Shown here in pieces: positions 50,407 to 58,185 of a stretch of 64,000 bases of DNA (positions are counted from its first letter, which is position 1; each line of letters begins with the position of its first letter). Source of the stretch: JAMZMI01 sp049115715 (GTDB lineage: Bacteria; Bacteroidota; Bacteroidia; Cytophagales; Cyclobacteriaceae). The stretch lies in contig JAGDZQ010000028.1 of the NCBI GenBank assembly GCA_049115715.1, forward strand, positions 1 through 64,000, given 5' to 3'. The notes beneath the pieces were generated by a model. That model was not told the DNA's origin and searched no databases. It saw nothing but the letters and a program-made list of their open reading frames with translations. The position numbers and the translations under genes were made by a program.

Positions 50407-51681
50407 TCAAACAACATCTTCAATCTCACAAAAAGTGTCTTCTCCTTCAAAAATCATAGAGTCAATAATTAACTGCAAGACGAAATTAACTCCTGGTAGA
50501 CGCATAAACCACCCCAGTGAAGCCCAACCTAGATTAATGTGTTCAAGCCCATTTGCAATCGCGTTCACACTTGATACTTCTATTCCATTGTAACTAACAT
50601 ATTTCACTTGTTGAAGGATTTCTCCTTCATAGTCTTCAGCATGCTTGAATATCAAGCCAAAAGTTTTTCTCCTTTCAAACCAACTTCTAACGGAAGAACA
50701 TGAACTGCAATTCTTCCTAAAATAAATTGTTCCTATGGGGTGACTTTTCGGCACCCACAAAAAGTACCAAGAAGGCACAGTCGATTTGTAATTTGTCCAT
50801 TCTAGTCCAAACCGACTTTCCATTGAACTAAATTCTTGAGGATTAGATAACCCAATAGTATATGCGATTGAAATCACCACTCCTGCCAACAAAACTGGAG
50901 ACATATAAAAAGCGGAAAGTGGTATGAAGAATAACGTGAGAGACCACTGAATAGGGTTTCTTATGTAAGCATAAACTCCAGTGCGAACAAGTTGCTTCGT
51001 AGGATCGTAAGGAAAAGGTGTTCCTTTTCCCTTTTCATGTAAATCGATTAGTGCTATGAGTGAGGGGAAGATAATGATAAAACCAAGTTGGATGAGATAG
51101 GGTACATACCAAGTATGAAAATCAACATTTTTAGGGAAATACTGTAATGTCACAAACGGTATACCGAGACATATTATAAAGGCAATGCAGGCAAACTGAA
51201 ACAGACTCCTAAAGCCAGTATGGATTTTCCTCAAACTAAACCTTGACCATAGAAATGCGGGAAAAAACACGATCAAAATGAGCAAAACTTCACCAATCAA
51301 CCAATATTTGCCGAGATCGATAATCCCAAAGGACTCCATATAAGGCATAAATAAAATATCCGTCCAAAAAAGGATTGTAGCAACTAACCAGAGACGATTC
51401 CCTTTGAAGATAAAAGTCGGTAGAACACCCCAGATTATTAGCCAAACAAATAGTAAGTCATACGGCATAAAAACGGTAAGATTTTCAGAATGGTTAAAAC
51501 TCCAAAACCCCAATTTTATACACACCCAATTCATAGGTAGCAGTGAGACTAGAACCCAAAGTGCTGAATAGAATATTGCCCAATTCAAATCTTGATTTTG
51601 CTCTTTACGCAGAATAAGAATGAGTAAAAAAATCAACGTGAACCCTACCAAGGAGGTACGTATTATCATTTGAAACTCCAT
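50407..51681 (-). CDS. fusion membrane protein: ICMT-like methyltransferase plus DUF393 domain
   Basis: 424 aa. The first 200 residues form about six hydrophobic helices, loosely like a lycopene-cyclase-type segment. Residues 205-315 carry the isoprenylcysteine/PEMT methyltransferase pattern: PFPYDPTKQLVRTGVYAYIR, NPIQW, two helices, and RFGLEWTNYKSTVPSW. After SHPIGTIYF the last 100 residues fit DUF393 (thiol-disulfide oxidoreductase DCC family): a CSSC pair, YVSYNGIEVSSVNAIANGL, and a W-x-x-LGWFMRLPG segment. The domain calls are by eye. It is the last gene of the GbsR operon, 8 bp after the previous gene. Confidence 0.7.
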   Translation of the reverse strand: MEFQMIIRTSLVGFTLIFLLILILRKEQNQDLNWAIFYSALWVLVSLLPMNWVCIKLGFWSFNHSENLTVFMPYDLLFVWLIIWGVLPTFIFKGNRLWLVATILFWTDILFMPYMESFGIIDLGKYWLIGEVLLILIVFFPAFLWSRFSLRKIHTGFRSLFQFACIAFIICLGIPFVTLQYFPKNVDFHTWYVPYLIQLGFIIIFPSLIALIDLHEKGKGTPFPYDPTKQLVRTGVYAYIRNPIQWSLTLFFIPLSAFYMSPVLLAGVVISIAYTIGLSNPQEFSSMESRFGLEWTNYKSTVPSWYFLWVPKSHPIGTIYFRKNCSSCSSVRSWFERRKTFGLIFKHAEDYEGEILQQVKYVSYNGIEVSSVNAIANGLEHINLGWASLGWFMRLPGVNFVLQLIIDSMIFEGEDTFCEIEDVV

Positions 51682-51689
51682 ATGTAACG

Positions 51690-52562
51690 TTAATTCTCTC
51701 CGAAATATGACCTGATCAGATGATTCGTGCTTTGGTAAATGGCTATTCTCTCAAGAGGCTCAAAATACCATGAGGGATTTAAATTACACTCGTACATAGT
51801 TGTCCAAACAACCGTATTTGCCCCACTTTCATCTTGATTTAAGGTGATTATGACTTTCTTCCAGCTCAGCCAATGATTAATATGAGTATCATCCGAAACC
51901 ACATTGAAGACCACTTTGTCTTTCCCCTTTTCAGCAACTGCTAAATGTAAAACTCCTATTCCCTTGGTGCTTGATTCGAATTCAATCTTTCTATAATCAC
52001 CCTTAGATAAACCAGTACCATCAATTAAAATTGGCTTTGGAAAACCTATTTTGAAAAACGAGGGCATGTTTCTCATAAAATCAGGACTGGTATTGAGATT
52101 ATTTAAAGAAACATCTTTTGCTACCTCATAAGATACTACAACAGTATTAGTTTGTTTGGTTTCTAGGAGGACTGAGCCGAAAACAAAAAGTGGGGCAAAG
52201 AGAATAGCGTTGAGCTTGTTATTATCCTTAAATTTATTACTTACGAAAATGATCAGTGCAGCTACTCCATAAAATAATGGGGCTGCAAATATTATACAAA
52301 CAATACCCTCACCAAGAAGAATGCCTGACATCAATAGAAAAAGAGTTATGACCTTGAATGTCACCCCATATACTGATTTGGGTGTATCCACAAACTTTAC
52401 AACCAACACAGTCAAAAGTGCTGGTAAACCAATAAAGAGCAACGTTGTTTGCTCAAAGTGATTGATTACCAAAAGTCGATATACAAGACTTGTGATGGCC
52501 AGAATACCAACTAGGATGTATAATTTAATTTTCGATTTTTCTACTCTGTCTTTCTTGTTCAT
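51690..52562 (-). CDS. membrane protein with C-terminal SRPBCC-like domain
   Basis: 290 aa. A basic N-terminus (KKDRVEKSKIK) precedes four or five hydrophobic helices (12-140). The remaining 145 residues look like a soluble SRPBCC/START-like fold: VVSYEVAKDVSLNNL, KPILIDGTGLSKGDYRKIEF, LHLAVAEKGKDKVVFNVVSD, WKKVIITLNQDESGANTVVW and a closing long helix. Such folds bind hydrophobic ligands. I know no named family with this fusion. It lies between gbsR-like (49 bp) and the methyltransferase fusion gene. Confidence 0.6.
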   Translation of the reverse strand: MNKKDRVEKSKIKLYILVGILAITSLVYRLLVINHFEQTTLLFIGLPALLTVLVVKFVDTPKSVYGVTFKVITLFLLMSGILLGEGIVCIIFAAPLFYGVAALIIFVSNKFKDNNKLNAILFAPLFVFGSVLLETKQTNTVVVSYEVAKDVSLNNLNTSPDFMRNMPSFFKIGFPKPILIDGTGLSKGDYRKIEFESSTKGIGVLHLAVAEKGKDKVVFNVVSDDTHINHWLSWKKVIITLNQDESGANTVVWTTMYECNLNPSWYFEPLERIAIYQSTNHLIRSYFGEN

Positions 52563-52611
52563 AGTTTCATTATTTTCAATAATTTTTGAAAAATATGGTT
52601 AAAAAAATATG

Positions 52612-53109
52612 CTACAGTTTTAGTAGCAATTTGAAAAACCAGTTTTGGTCTGATTTGGTAAACTTGTCCAACATCCCGTCGATCTTAAGTGAAAAATCGA
52701 GCAAATCTCCTGTGACGCTTTTGAACTCTTCTATTTCCTTCTTTTCTTTTCCTTCTACAGATTGAACTTGTTGCAATACTTTTAATATAGGCTCTATCTC
52801 TCTCCTTCTCCGCTCTCTGGATACTTGTCTGGCAAGTTCCCATATATCCTTATCCGCTAAGAAGAATTCCTTTCTTTCCCCTGCCTTAAATTCTTTCTGC
52901 ACGATACCCCAGTCGATCAACCCTCGAATGTTCATGTTGGCATTACCACGTGAAATCTGAAGCTGTTCCATGATTTCGTCTGCAGAAAGCGGCTCCTTAG
53001 ACAGCAACAAAAGTGCATGTATCTGCGCCATTGCTTTGTTGATGCCCCAGCTTGAACCAAGCATGCCCCAGGCTTGAATGAATTTATGTTTAGCTTCTTC
53101 GTATTCCAT
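52612..53109 (-). CDS. GbsR/MarR family transcriptional regulator
   Basis: 165 aa. Winged helix at 25-90: AMAQIHALLLLSKEPLSADE, recognition-helix region LQISRGNANMNIRGLIDWG and the wing KEFKAGERKEFF; a C-terminal helical dimerisation part follows. GbsR-type regulators repress glycine-betaine or membrane-related genes. The -7 box TACCTTTG ends 5 bp before the ATG, so the mRNA may be almost leaderless. A perfect 38-bp palindrome covers the promoter, which implies autoregulation. Confidence 0.9.
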   Translation of the reverse strand: MEYEEAKHKFIQAWGMLGSSWGINKAMAQIHALLLLSKEPLSADEIMEQLQISRGNANMNIRGLIDWGIVQKEFKAGERKEFFLADKDIWELARQVSRERRRREIEPILKVLQQVQSVEGKEKKEIEEFKSVTGDLLDFSLKIDGMLDKFTKSDQNWFFKLLLKL

Positions 53110-53113
53110 AAGT

Positions 53114-53143
53114 CAAAGGTATATAAACATTTTAAACTTTCAA
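53114..53143 (-). promoter_or_regulatory. promoter of the gbsR operon
   Basis: On the minus strand TTG (53143-53141), 19-bp spacer, TACCTTTG (53121-53114), an exact -7 consensus. The start would fall at or next to the ATG at 53109. Confidence 0.65.
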
Positions 53144-53165
53144 TAATTATTGAAAGTTTAAAATG
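53128..53165. promoter_or_regulatory. perfect 38-bp palindrome, candidate GbsR operator
   Basis: Half-site CATTTTAAACTTTCAATAA at 53128-53146 followed directly by its exact reverse complement to 53165; every one of the 19 pairs was checked. It includes the -33 box and most of the spacer of the gbsR promoter. Confidence 0.8.
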
Positions 53166-53254
53166 AAATTTGCATTAACGATAAATTCTTAAAAAACTTA
53201 ACTGTAATTGATCTGTAATTCGTAGACTACTATCGGTGATCCAAAACTGAAAAA

Positions 53255-53827
53255 ATGAATACAAGCTTGATTGATTACATAAGGCGCTACATCGACCTAT
53301 CGGACGAGGAGTGTGATTTGTTCCACTCCTTCTTAAAACCTCGAAAAATCAAGAAAAAGGAACATCTACTCCAAGCCGGGGACATCTGCAAGTCAAGATA
53401 TTACATATCTGAAGGGTGTGTTCGGCTTTATTATTTTGATAAAAAGACAAATGAGCAAATCATCCATTTCGCGATAGATAATTGGTGGACGACAGACTAT
53501 GATAGCCTCATCAATCAAGCTCCATCCGGATTGTTCATTCAGGCTATCGAGGATACGAAGATACTGGAGCTCCGAAATGAATCTTTCGAGAAGCTGTGCA
53601 ATGAGTTGCCTCGTGTTGAGCGATTATTCAGGATCATAATGGAGAAGACATTTATTGCTTCACAAAGGAGAACAGCCTATATGCTCAGCCAATCAGGAAA
53701 AGAACTCTACGACACTTTTACTTCAGAGAACTTAGGGTTTACCCAAAGAATCCCTCAGTATATGCTAGCCTCATATCTGGGTATGACACCAGAGTTTATC
53801 AGCAAATTGAGAGCTGGTAAAAACTAG
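53255..53827 (+). CDS. Crp/Fnr family transcriptional regulator
   Basis: 190 aa. Barrel domain 10-115 (LLQAGDICKSRYYISEGCVRLYYF, IIHFAIDNWWTTDYDSL) and a short HTH ending ASYLGMTPEFISKLRAGKN at the C-terminus. It is paralogous to the gene at 47552: the same -x-x-W-W-x-x-D-x-D-S and ASYLG...EF(I/V)SK motifs. It diverges from the gbsR operon and precedes the AhpD-like gene by 174 bp. Confidence 0.88.
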   Translation: MNTSLIDYIRRYIDLSDEECDLFHSFLKPRKIKKKEHLLQAGDICKSRYYISEGCVRLYYFDKKTNEQIIHFAIDNWWTTDYDSLINQAPSGLFIQAIEDTKILELRNESFEKLCNELPRVERLFRIIMEKTFIASQRRTAYMLSQSGKELYDTFTSENLGFTQRIPQYMLASYLGMTPEFISKLRAGKN

Positions 53828-53834
53828 TTTCATT

Positions 53835-53852
53835 TCTTAATCATGATTAAGA
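53835..53852 (+). promoter_or_regulatory. 18-bp perfect palindrome after the Crp/Fnr gene
   Basis: TCTTAATCATGATTAAGA, followed by TTTTG. It could be a weak terminator (7-bp stem, CATG loop) or a regulator site for the AhpD-like gene at 54002. Sequence alone does not decide. Confidence 0.45.
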
Positions 53853-54001
53853 TTTTGAGATTAGACTCATCCTAATTTTGAATCATCAAACTCACAAAGA
53901 GACGTGCCTTTCGCTAAGGGTATTGTAATCATCTGATATTGGAGGCAAACGTCGATTTTGTGAATTATGGAAAATGAATTTCACATCAATGTTTCAAAAT
54001 T

Positions 54002-54454
54002 ATGGTTAACGAAAGAGTAAATATTCCCTCGATAAACGCAAACTATTACACCCCTCTTATCAAACTTGACGCTTCACTTAGGTCGAGTAGTCTAACGCTC
54101 ACAACTCAATTGCTAATCTATATAAGAGCTTCACAGATCAACGGTTGTGCGTATTGTGTACAATTGCATATAAAAGAGGCTATAGAGAAAGGTGAAAAGC
54201 AATATCGCATTCATGCGCTACCTGCTTGGCAACACTCACCTTTTTTCACTGAAAAAGAGCAGGTGATTTTATCCATGACAGAAGAAATCACAGCTATAAG
54301 TGCAAAGGGTCTAACTGATGAGGTTTATGAAAAAGCAACTACTCTATTGAATGAGGAAGAAATAGCTGATGTCATCATGGCGACAACCTGTATCAATGCC
54401 TGGAATCGAATTGGCCGTGCCACTCTTCTTGTCCCAGACAAATCTCAGGATTGA
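54002..54454 (+). CDS. AhpD-like / carboxymuconolactone decarboxylase family protein
   Basis: 150 aa, helical. The redox motif CAYCVQLH has the CXXCXXXH form of AhpD, with an upstream acidic/arginine helix (LLIYIRASQINGC). It is likely a thiol peroxidase or related reductase; physiological partner unknown. It stands 39 bp before the DJ-1-like lipoprotein gene, so both may be co-transcribed. Confidence 0.85.
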   Translation: MVNERVNIPSINANYYTPLIKLDASLRSSSLTLTTQLLIYIRASQINGCAYCVQLHIKEAIEKGEKQYRIHALPAWQHSPFFTEKEQVILSMTEEITAISAKGLTDEVYEKATTLLNEEEIADVIMATTCINAWNRIGRATLLVPDKSQD

Positions 54455-54493
54455 TTTTTACTCAATATTTCATCATTTAAACATTTATATGAC

Positions 54494-55192
54494 ATGATTA
54501 AAACATGGGTAGTATTAGCCTCGATCTTGACAATAATGGGTTGCTCAGACATGAGGGAAGGAAAACAAGATACTCTTGAGCAAAAGAAAGTAAACGTGGC
54601 TCTTCCTACAATTGGTATTTTAATCTTCGAAGGAGTAATCATCAACGAAGTAGTTGCTCCTCTTGATGTGTTTGCCAACTCGGCTAAAGATGGGAGTCCC
54701 TACTTCAATGTTGTATTAATTGCGAAGGAGAACAAAGTTTATCGCAGTGCTCATGGATTGAAAATTTTGCCCGATTTTGTGATTGAAAACACACCCGATT
54801 TGACTGTTTTGGTGGTGCCGAGCTCCTACACTCCTGCTGACCAGACGGCTGATAAAGAGCTAGTCGATTTCATAAGAGAACAAAACAAAAAGACAGACTA
54901 CATAGCAAGTCACTGTGCCGGAGCATTTCTTATTGGGGAATCGGGGATTGCGGATAACAAAGAAATAGTCACTTACGTCACTGGTGGTGAGGCTCTGCAA
55001 AAAGACTACCCTAACCTACAAGTAGCTGACGATAGCAAAGTATCTGTAGTAGAGGATGGTAAATTCATCTCTTCTAATGGAAGCTTAATTAGCTATATCG
55101 CTTCGCTGGATCTATTGGAGAAAATGACCTCAAGGGAACATCGAATATTTGTAGAAGAATCGATTTTGCTTGATCGATTGAAGGGTGACTAG
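54494..55192 (+). CDS. DJ-1/PfpI superfamily lipoprotein
   Basis: 232 aa. Lipoprotein signal MIKTWVVLASILTIMGC. The DJ-1/PfpI fold starts at about 35 (TIGILIFEGVIINEVVAPLDVFA) and includes the nucleophile-elbow Cys in YIASHCAGAFLIGESG and a VTYVTGGEAL strand. The subgroup matches GlxA/amidase-like N-terminal domains, here without the AraC HTH. A periplasmic lipid-anchored form is unusual. Its activity is unknown. Confidence 0.85.
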   Translation: MIKTWVVLASILTIMGCSDMREGKQDTLEQKKVNVALPTIGILIFEGVIINEVVAPLDVFANSAKDGSPYFNVVLIAKENKVYRSAHGLKILPDFVIENTPDLTVLVVPSSYTPADQTADKELVDFIREQNKKTDYIASHCAGAFLIGESGIADNKEIVTYVTGGEALQKDYPNLQVADDSKVSVVEDGKFISSNGSLISYIASLDLLEKMTSREHRIFVEESILLDRLKGD

Positions 55193-55276
55193 ATTTCGTA
55201 AAATTAGACACTTAGTCAGTATCCCTATCGTCTTAATGTAGTTGCAAACTATAAATACGCTTCTTATATTCAGGAT

Positions 55277-56455
55277 ATGGATTCTAAAGAACTCGTATCC
55301 AAAAAAAGAATTGATTCCCTCGATGTACTTCGTGGATTGATCATAGTACTTATGGCCATTGACCATGTGCGAGATTTATGGAGTGTGGAAGCTTTTATGC
55401 CTGAGGATATTGAGAATACATATCCAGCTTATTATTTTACCAGATGGATTACACACTTCTGCGCACCAAACTTTGTGTTCTTGGCGGGTACTTCTGCCTT
55501 CCTATTTGGAACTAAGAAATACACAGGGCAGCTTAGTCGATTCTTATTTATACGAGGAGTGTGGCTGATTTTCATTGAGATCTTTGTGGTTAATCTTGGG
55601 ATTTTCTTTATCCCATTATGGAGCAACTTCGGATTTGTACTTCAGGTAATTTGGGCAATAGGGGTCTCTATGATTGCACTATCTGGATTGGTTTGGTTAA
55701 GCCAAAGGTGGATTTTGGTGATTTCGCTCGTCATGATTTTCGGACATAACCTCTTGAACTTTGTCGTTCCTGAGGATTTAGGGTCATTTTCCAGTCTTTG
55801 GGTACTTCTTCATGAAAAGGGGCTAATTCCGATGAACTCAGACGGTAGTTATATTATTTGGGTCGCTTATCCGATCATCCCATGGATAGGTGCAATGGGT
55901 TTAGGTTATGTGTTTGGAAATGTAATGAAATGGGAATCCGCCAAGCGAATTTCATTACTATGGAAAGCAGGGCTTGGTGCTATCGGATTCTTTGTTGTTT
56001 TGAGGTATCTCAACATTTATGGAGACACCAACGATTGGGTCGTTCAGAAGGATCTGATGTTTACGGTCATGGATTTCATCAATACGCAGAAATACCCTCC
56101 TTCTCTCCTATTTCTTTGTATGACAATTGGGCCAGCGATGCTACTCCTGGTCTTGTTTGAAAAGTGGACAAAGCTCAATTCATTCTTTATCGTTTTCGGG
56201 AAGGTTCCATTCTTTTTCTATATCGTCCATTTTTACTTCATACACGCCACTTCTCTTTTTTACTATAAGATCCGATATGGGGAATGGTTCGATTTGATAA
56301 ATACAGGGCCAAACGGATGGCCTGACTATTACAGTCCCTCCTTAATCTTAGTTTATATCGTGTGGGCACTGACGATTTTATTCTTCTACTTCCTTTGTAA
56401 GTGGTATAGCAAGTATAAGTTCAGTCATGATCATTGGTGGCTGAAATACATTTAA
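55277..56455 (+). CDS. DUF1624 / heparan-alpha-glucosaminide N-acetyltransferase-like membrane protein
   Basis: 392 aa with about ten membrane helices. The N-terminal DUF1624 signature is clear: RIDSLDVLRGLIIVLMAIDH-VRD, then FTRWITHFCAPNFVFLAGTSAF. Later PIIPWIGAMGLGYVFG and FGKVPFFFYIVHFY. Family members are membrane acyltransferases that may use cytosolic acyl-CoA; the active His in AIDHVRD is present. The acceptor is unknown. It is 84 bp after the DJ-1-like gene. Confidence 0.9.
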   Translation: MDSKELVSKKRIDSLDVLRGLIIVLMAIDHVRDLWSVEAFMPEDIENTYPAYYFTRWITHFCAPNFVFLAGTSAFLFGTKKYTGQLSRFLFIRGVWLIFIEIFVVNLGIFFIPLWSNFGFVLQVIWAIGVSMIALSGLVWLSQRWILVISLVMIFGHNLLNFVVPEDLGSFSSLWVLLHEKGLIPMNSDGSYIIWVAYPIIPWIGAMGLGYVFGNVMKWESAKRISLLWKAGLGAIGFFVVLRYLNIYGDTNDWVVQKDLMFTVMDFINTQKYPPSLLFLCMTIGPAMLLLVLFEKWTKLNSFFIVFGKVPFFFYIVHFYFIHATSLFYYKIRYGEWFDLINTGPNGWPDYYSPSLILVYIVWALTILFFYFLCKWYSKYKFSHDHWWLKYI

Positions 56456-56467
56456 TCTACTCTAAGA

Positions 56468-57082
56468 CTAAAACTTCTCAGCAGATAAATAAAGTACCAC
56501 CGGCCCCACTCCCGTATCCATTGATGAGGTAGTCCACTCATCTCTGTTCGGGCTTCTTCCAAAAAAGCCACCTTCCATGTAGTCCGCTCCGTGCGTAAAG
56601 AACATTTGATTATCTCCTCTTTTGCTAAACCATGCTTCTACAACCTGATAGGTCACCACTAGATTTTGATCCATCACCAAGTTCTCAGCGGATAAATCTG
56701 CCCTGATCCAATTGTCTTTCTTGTATGCTTTGGTATAAATTTCTTTGTCCAAAATACTCCGACCTGGTTTTCCATCTTGTACATCGTAAATATTAATTCT
56801 AAAAAGGATGCTGTCAAGGGTATTGAATCTCATATGAAAAGCTGCTTCTTTGAGAAGGTATTGGTTTCCTTCATTGAAGATTTGAAGCCCATATTCACCG
56901 TTGAAACCTACTGCTTTACGTCCGCTTTGTCCTGAAGTAGATTTGGTTACTTTTTGCCTACCTAGTTTTACTGAATCAGAATAATCAAACATATGATCAG
57001 AATCCGTTTTCAGTATAAAACCTGCTGACAATAGGCCTAAAACCAAAATTATCATTGTGAATAGAGAATTGTTCTTTTTCAT
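56468..57082 (-). CDS. secreted protein of unknown function, 204 aa
   Basis: The frame extends to a TTG at 57091, but the ATG at 57082 begins a normal signal peptide (MKKNNSLFTMIILVLGLLSA). The mature part is beta-rich, with RINIYDVQDGKPGRSIL, a phrase I have seen in C-terminal domains of Bacteroidota carboxypeptidase-regulatory-like proteins, and WIRADLSAENLVM. It may be a jelly-roll-like domain. A long inverted repeat (57088-57144) containing a -7 promoter box sits 5 bp before the ATG. Confidence 0.7.
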   Translation of the reverse strand: MKKNNSLFTMIILVLGLLSAGFILKTDSDHMFDYSDSVKLGRQKVTKSTSGQSGRKAVGFNGEYGLQIFNEGNQYLLKEAAFHMRFNTLDSILFRINIYDVQDGKPGRSILDKEIYTKAYKKDNWIRADLSAENLVMDQNLVVTYQVVEAWFSKRGDNQMFFTHGADYMEGGFFGRSPNRDEWTTSSMDTGVGPVVLYLSAEKF

Positions 57083-57087
57083 GACAT

Positions 57088-57144
57088 CCAATTTTTCATA
57101 AAAGACACCTTCAAAAATAGAAGGTTGCTTTTATGAAAAATTGG
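57088..57144. promoter_or_regulatory. 57-bp near-perfect inverted repeat with embedded -7 box
   Basis: CCAATTTTTCATAAAAG at 57088-57104 and its exact reverse complement at 57128-57144; after two mismatches six more pairs form (ACCTTC/GAAGGT), leaving a 7-base loop. On the minus strand the loop region carries TATTTTTG (57119-57112), a -7 consensus for the gene at 57082. It may be an operator, a leader hairpin or the hut operon terminator. Confidence 0.65.
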
Positions 57145-57226
57145 GCAATCACCTACTCGAAAAGATGATGCTATTATTTAGTTGTTAATAATCGAAATCA
57201 GATTTGTAGAAAAGTCAAACTCGATA

Positions 57227-58183
57227 TCAAACGTTGTTGATTAGCTGTGAAACAAGCCTTGCTCCGAGCTTAGCCGTTTGATCATCTCTATCAAAGGAGG
57301 GATTAAGTTCTACAATATCTGCACTAATTAACTTTCCGGATTCTACAATCAATCTCATCGCTGCAAGTGCTAGAGTCGGATCAAAACCTAGTGGTGAGGG
57401 GGCACTTACGCCAGGGGCGTATGCACTTGAAAAGCCATCCAAATCAATGGTCAAATAAATATGGTCAACTTTTGAAATAAAGGTTTGAATAACCACTTCG
57501 ACTTGTTGCCAATTGTCTGATCTAAACTCCTCTATTTCAATATAATCGACGTTGAGACTTTCGGCGGTTTGATAGAGTTGCTTGTTGTTCGCTTGAGTTT
57601 GAATGCCGAGACAGAGGTAGTTAAAATCGACTGGTTCCTCACTGATTTGGTAAAACGGGGTTCCTGAGTTTCGTTGAGGATTTGGTTTTCTTAAGTCAAA
57701 ATGAGCGTCGAGGTTGATGATACCAATTTTGGACTTTTTCCCTTTTTGAATAAAGTGGTTCTTGATTCCCCTAAAGTGTGGATATGCCAGATCATGTCCG
57801 CCTCCTAATAAAATTGGGAAGTCATTTTGATCTAATACTTGTTTTACTTTCTCTTCAATAAGTTCATGAGCATCTTCAAGGTTCTCATCATCGCAAACAA
57901 CATTTCCTATATCAAATAACTGTGCCCCATCCTCGCAATGATCCGCAAAACTGCCTAAAGCTTTTCTAACGGCATCAGCTCCTTCTTTTGTCCCGATCCT
58001 TCCATGATTTCTTCTGACTCCTTCATCGGATTGATAGCCCAGCAAAACAATAGACTTATCAGTATTCGATACGGGAAGCGCTTCACCTAAATCGTGAAAT
58101 TGAATGCGCTGGTAGATATAAAGTGACTCTTCGGACAATCGACCTTTCCAAAGCTCTTTATCGGGAGGACTGTAAAATGCCAT
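57227..58183 (-). CDS. hutG: formimidoylglutamase
   Basis: 318 aa, arginase/ureohydrolase fold. Metal motifs: LLGGGHDLAYPHF, NLDAHFDLRKP and LTIDLDGFSSAYAPGVSAPSP (the expected Asp/His set). It cleaves N-formimidoyl-glutamate to glutamate and formamide, the last step of the four-enzyme histidine route. It is the last gene of the hut operon, 2 bp after hutU. Confidence 0.92.
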   Translation of the reverse strand: MAFYSPPDKELWKGRLSEESLYIYQRIQFHDLGEALPVSNTDKSIVLLGYQSDEGVRRNHGRIGTKEGADAVRKALGSFADHCEDGAQLFDIGNVVCDDENLEDAHELIEEKVKQVLDQNDFPILLGGGHDLAYPHFRGIKNHFIQKGKKSKIGIINLDAHFDLRKPNPQRNSGTPFYQISEEPVDFNYLCLGIQTQANNKQLYQTAESLNVDYIEIEEFRSDNWQQVEVVIQTFISKVDHIYLTIDLDGFSSAYAPGVSAPSPLGFDPTLALAAMRLIVESGKLISADIVELNPSFDRDDQTAKLGARLVSQLINNV

Positions 58184-58185
58184 CT

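Noticed and set aside
57091..57144. CRISPR-like or mobile-element end at the inverted repeat
   Set aside because: There is only one copy, no spacers, no transposase gene and no target-site duplication seen.
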